This document shows, piece after piece, positions 63,097 through 64,000 of a DNA stretch of 64,000 nucleotides; positions within the stretch are counted from its first letter, which is position 1; the number at the start of each line of letters is the position of its first letter. This DNA comes from Actinomyces oris. Its GTDB lineage: Bacteria; Actinomycetota; Actinomycetes; Actinomycetales; Actinomycetaceae. Location of the stretch: positions 2,232,001 through 2,296,000 of the forward strand of contig NZ_CP014232.1 of the NCBI RefSeq assembly GCF_001553935.1. Reading direction: 5' to 3'. The position numbers were made by a program, and so were the translations under genes. Below the pieces are notes generated by a model. The model searched no databases. It was not told the origin of the DNA and saw only the letters and a program-made list of their open reading frames with translations.

Positions 63097-64000
63097 GCTG
63101 ACGCTCCGGCACTGGGGGTGGAGGCACTGTCGCTGGTCAGGGCCATGAAGGCGTCCTCCAGGCCTCGGCTGGTGATCTCCAGGTCCTTGGCCAGGTGATC
63201 GCCGAGGAGGAGTGCGGCAACGGCGTCGGTGTCGGTCGAGCTCAGGGTGAGCGTGTTGCCCAGGATCTCGATGTCGTGGATCCGTCCTCGGGTCTGCAGA
63301 TCGGTCAGGGCGCTGTGCAGCTGCTCGGGTGTGCAGGTCAGGGTGGCTCGCAGGGAGCGGCCGCTCACGGAGGCGCGGATCTCAGCGGCGGTGCCGTCGG
63401 CGATGATGCGCCCATGACGCATCAGGACGATCCGGTCGGCGAAGGCGTCGGCCTCTTCAAGGTAGTGCGTGGCGAAGACGATGGTGCGCCCGCGCTCGGC
63501 GTCGGCGTGGATGGCCTCCCAGAAGCTGCGGCGCCCCTCGACGTCCATGCCTGTGGTCGGCTCATCGAGGATGAGCAGTGCCGGGTCGCTCACGAGCGCC
63601 ATGGCGAAGCGCAGGCGCTGCTGCTGGCCCCCGGAGCACTTCTTGACGATGCGTGAGGCGAAGTCGGTGACGCCGGCGCGGTGCATGGCCTCCTCGGCGT
63701 CGATTCTGTGGGAGAAGAGACTCGCCGTCAGCTGCACCGTCTCACGCACGGTGATGTCGGGCAGGAGACCGGCGGTCTGCATGACTGCGGCGACCAGGCC
63801 CCGGTCGACCGCTTGGCGCGGGCTCATCCCGAAGACTCTCGCATCGCCGCTGGTGGGGCGGCTCAGTCCCAGGATCATGTCGATCGTCGTCGTCTTGCCT
63901 GCGCCGTTGGGGCCCAGGAGGGCGACGACCTCGCCGGGGCGGATGGTCAGGTCGATACCGTCGACGGCGGTGACCTCACCGAAGGACTTGTGCAGATCGG
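63093..64000 (-). CDS. ABC ATPase, 5' partial
   Basis: The frame runs off the window at 64000. Upstream of the internal Met at 63878 the reading continues HKSFGEVTAVDGIDLTIRPG, then Walker A LLGPNGAGKTTTIDM. Next come signature CSGGQQQRLRFAMALV (C for L), Walker B LLILDEPTTGMD, and ATHYLEEADAFADRIVLM. Drug-resistance type exporter ATPase (YbhF/DrrA-like). Probably the first gene of an ATPase-permease-kinase-regulator operon. Confidence 0.9.
   Translation of the reverse strand, partial: DLHKSFGEVTAVDGIDLTIRPGEVVALLGPNGAGKTTTIDMILGLSRPTSGDARVFGMSPRQAVDRGLVAAVMQTAGLLPDITVRETVQLTASLFSHRIDAEEAMHRAGVTDFASRIVKKCSGGQQQRLRFAMALVSDPALLILDEPTTGMDVEGRRSFWEAIHADAERGRTIVFATHYLEEADAFADRIVLMRHGRIIADGTAAEIRASVSGRSLRATLTCTPEQLHSALTDLQTRGRIHDIEILGNTLTLSSTDTDAVAALLLGDHLAKDLEITSRGLEDAFMALTSDSASTPSAGASA

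Overview
The window is 64 kb of GC-rich (roughly 68-70% by eye) actinobacterial chromosome. The Pup-ligation genes, an ileS T-box leader of the actinobacterial short-stem type, smc-ftsY, and the style of the sulfate-assimilation and exopolysaccharide genes all fit an Actinomyces-like host. The species is an inference from protein style and could not be searched. Nearly all sequence is coding, operons are tight with ATGA/GTGA overlaps, and no rRNA, tRNA, CRISPR array or insertion sequence was seen.

Layout. (1) 1-4.9 kb: mpa(ARC)-dop-pup-pafA with no prcBA between pup and pafA. (2) 5.0-11.9 kb: a metal-box-controlled import operon made of an ECF S component, a fused ECF A-A-T protein and two exporter-fold ABC half-transporters, closed by a strong hairpin. 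(3) 12-14.9 kb: a small ABC exporter with a TetR regulator. (4) 15.0-22.8 kb (minus strand): a seven-gene sulfate assimilation and siroheme operon (sir-cysH-cysD-cysN-cobA-tauE-cbiX). It has a palindrome-containing promoter and a Met-Cys-Cys mini-ORF in its leader. (5) 22.9-28.4 kb: proC, a YuiF/NhaC-like antiporter, an SDR, a Gly-rich membrane protein, and an aldo-keto reductase flanked by two copies of an 82-bp hairpin repeat. (6) 28.5-32.2 kb: T-box leader, ileS and its terminator. (7) 32.4-48.3 kb: an exopolysaccharide/capsule locus with AT-richer intergenic islands. It holds a TupA-like ATP-grasp protein, Wzz fused to a degenerate tyrosine kinase, a nucleotide-sugar dehydratase, an aminotransferase, a phosphoglycosyl transferase, two glycosyltransferases, an EpsG-like polymerase, two duplicated flippases around a pyruvyl transferase, and a UDP-glucose dehydrogenase. 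(8) 48.6-60.3 kb: folC, dhaL, ndk, a Nat-like ABC exporter, smc, a small membrane protein, a possible structured RNA, and ftsY. (9) 60.3-64 kb: a DesKR-like two-component system beside an ABC exporter that runs off the window.

How parts may work together. Pup ends in Gly-Gly-Gln, so Dop must deamidate it before PafA can ligate it. Mpa lacks the C-terminal Gln-Tyr-Leu that docks on a 20S proteasome. Together with the missing prcBA, this points to pupylation coupled to unfolding rather than degradation. The next operon carries an iron-box-like site, which recalls the Corynebacterium case of Pup/ARC-driven ferritin disassembly, but that link is inference. The sulfur operon supplies every step from sulfate activation to sulfide, plus SUMT and chelatase for siroheme; precorrin-2 dehydrogenase is not in the window. 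The polysaccharide locus holds most parts of a Wzx/Wzy-type pathway that starts on a 4-amino-4,6-dideoxy sugar and probably includes glucuronate and pyruvyl decorations.

The most unusual signals are: the proteasome-less Pup operon, the four-protein metallophore-type importer, the kinase domain without its P-loop lysine, the ppt-wzx tandem duplication with a 34-bp gene remnant, the phosphoglycosyl transferase with no canonical start codon, the repeats around the aldo-keto reductase, and the hairpin array before ftsY.
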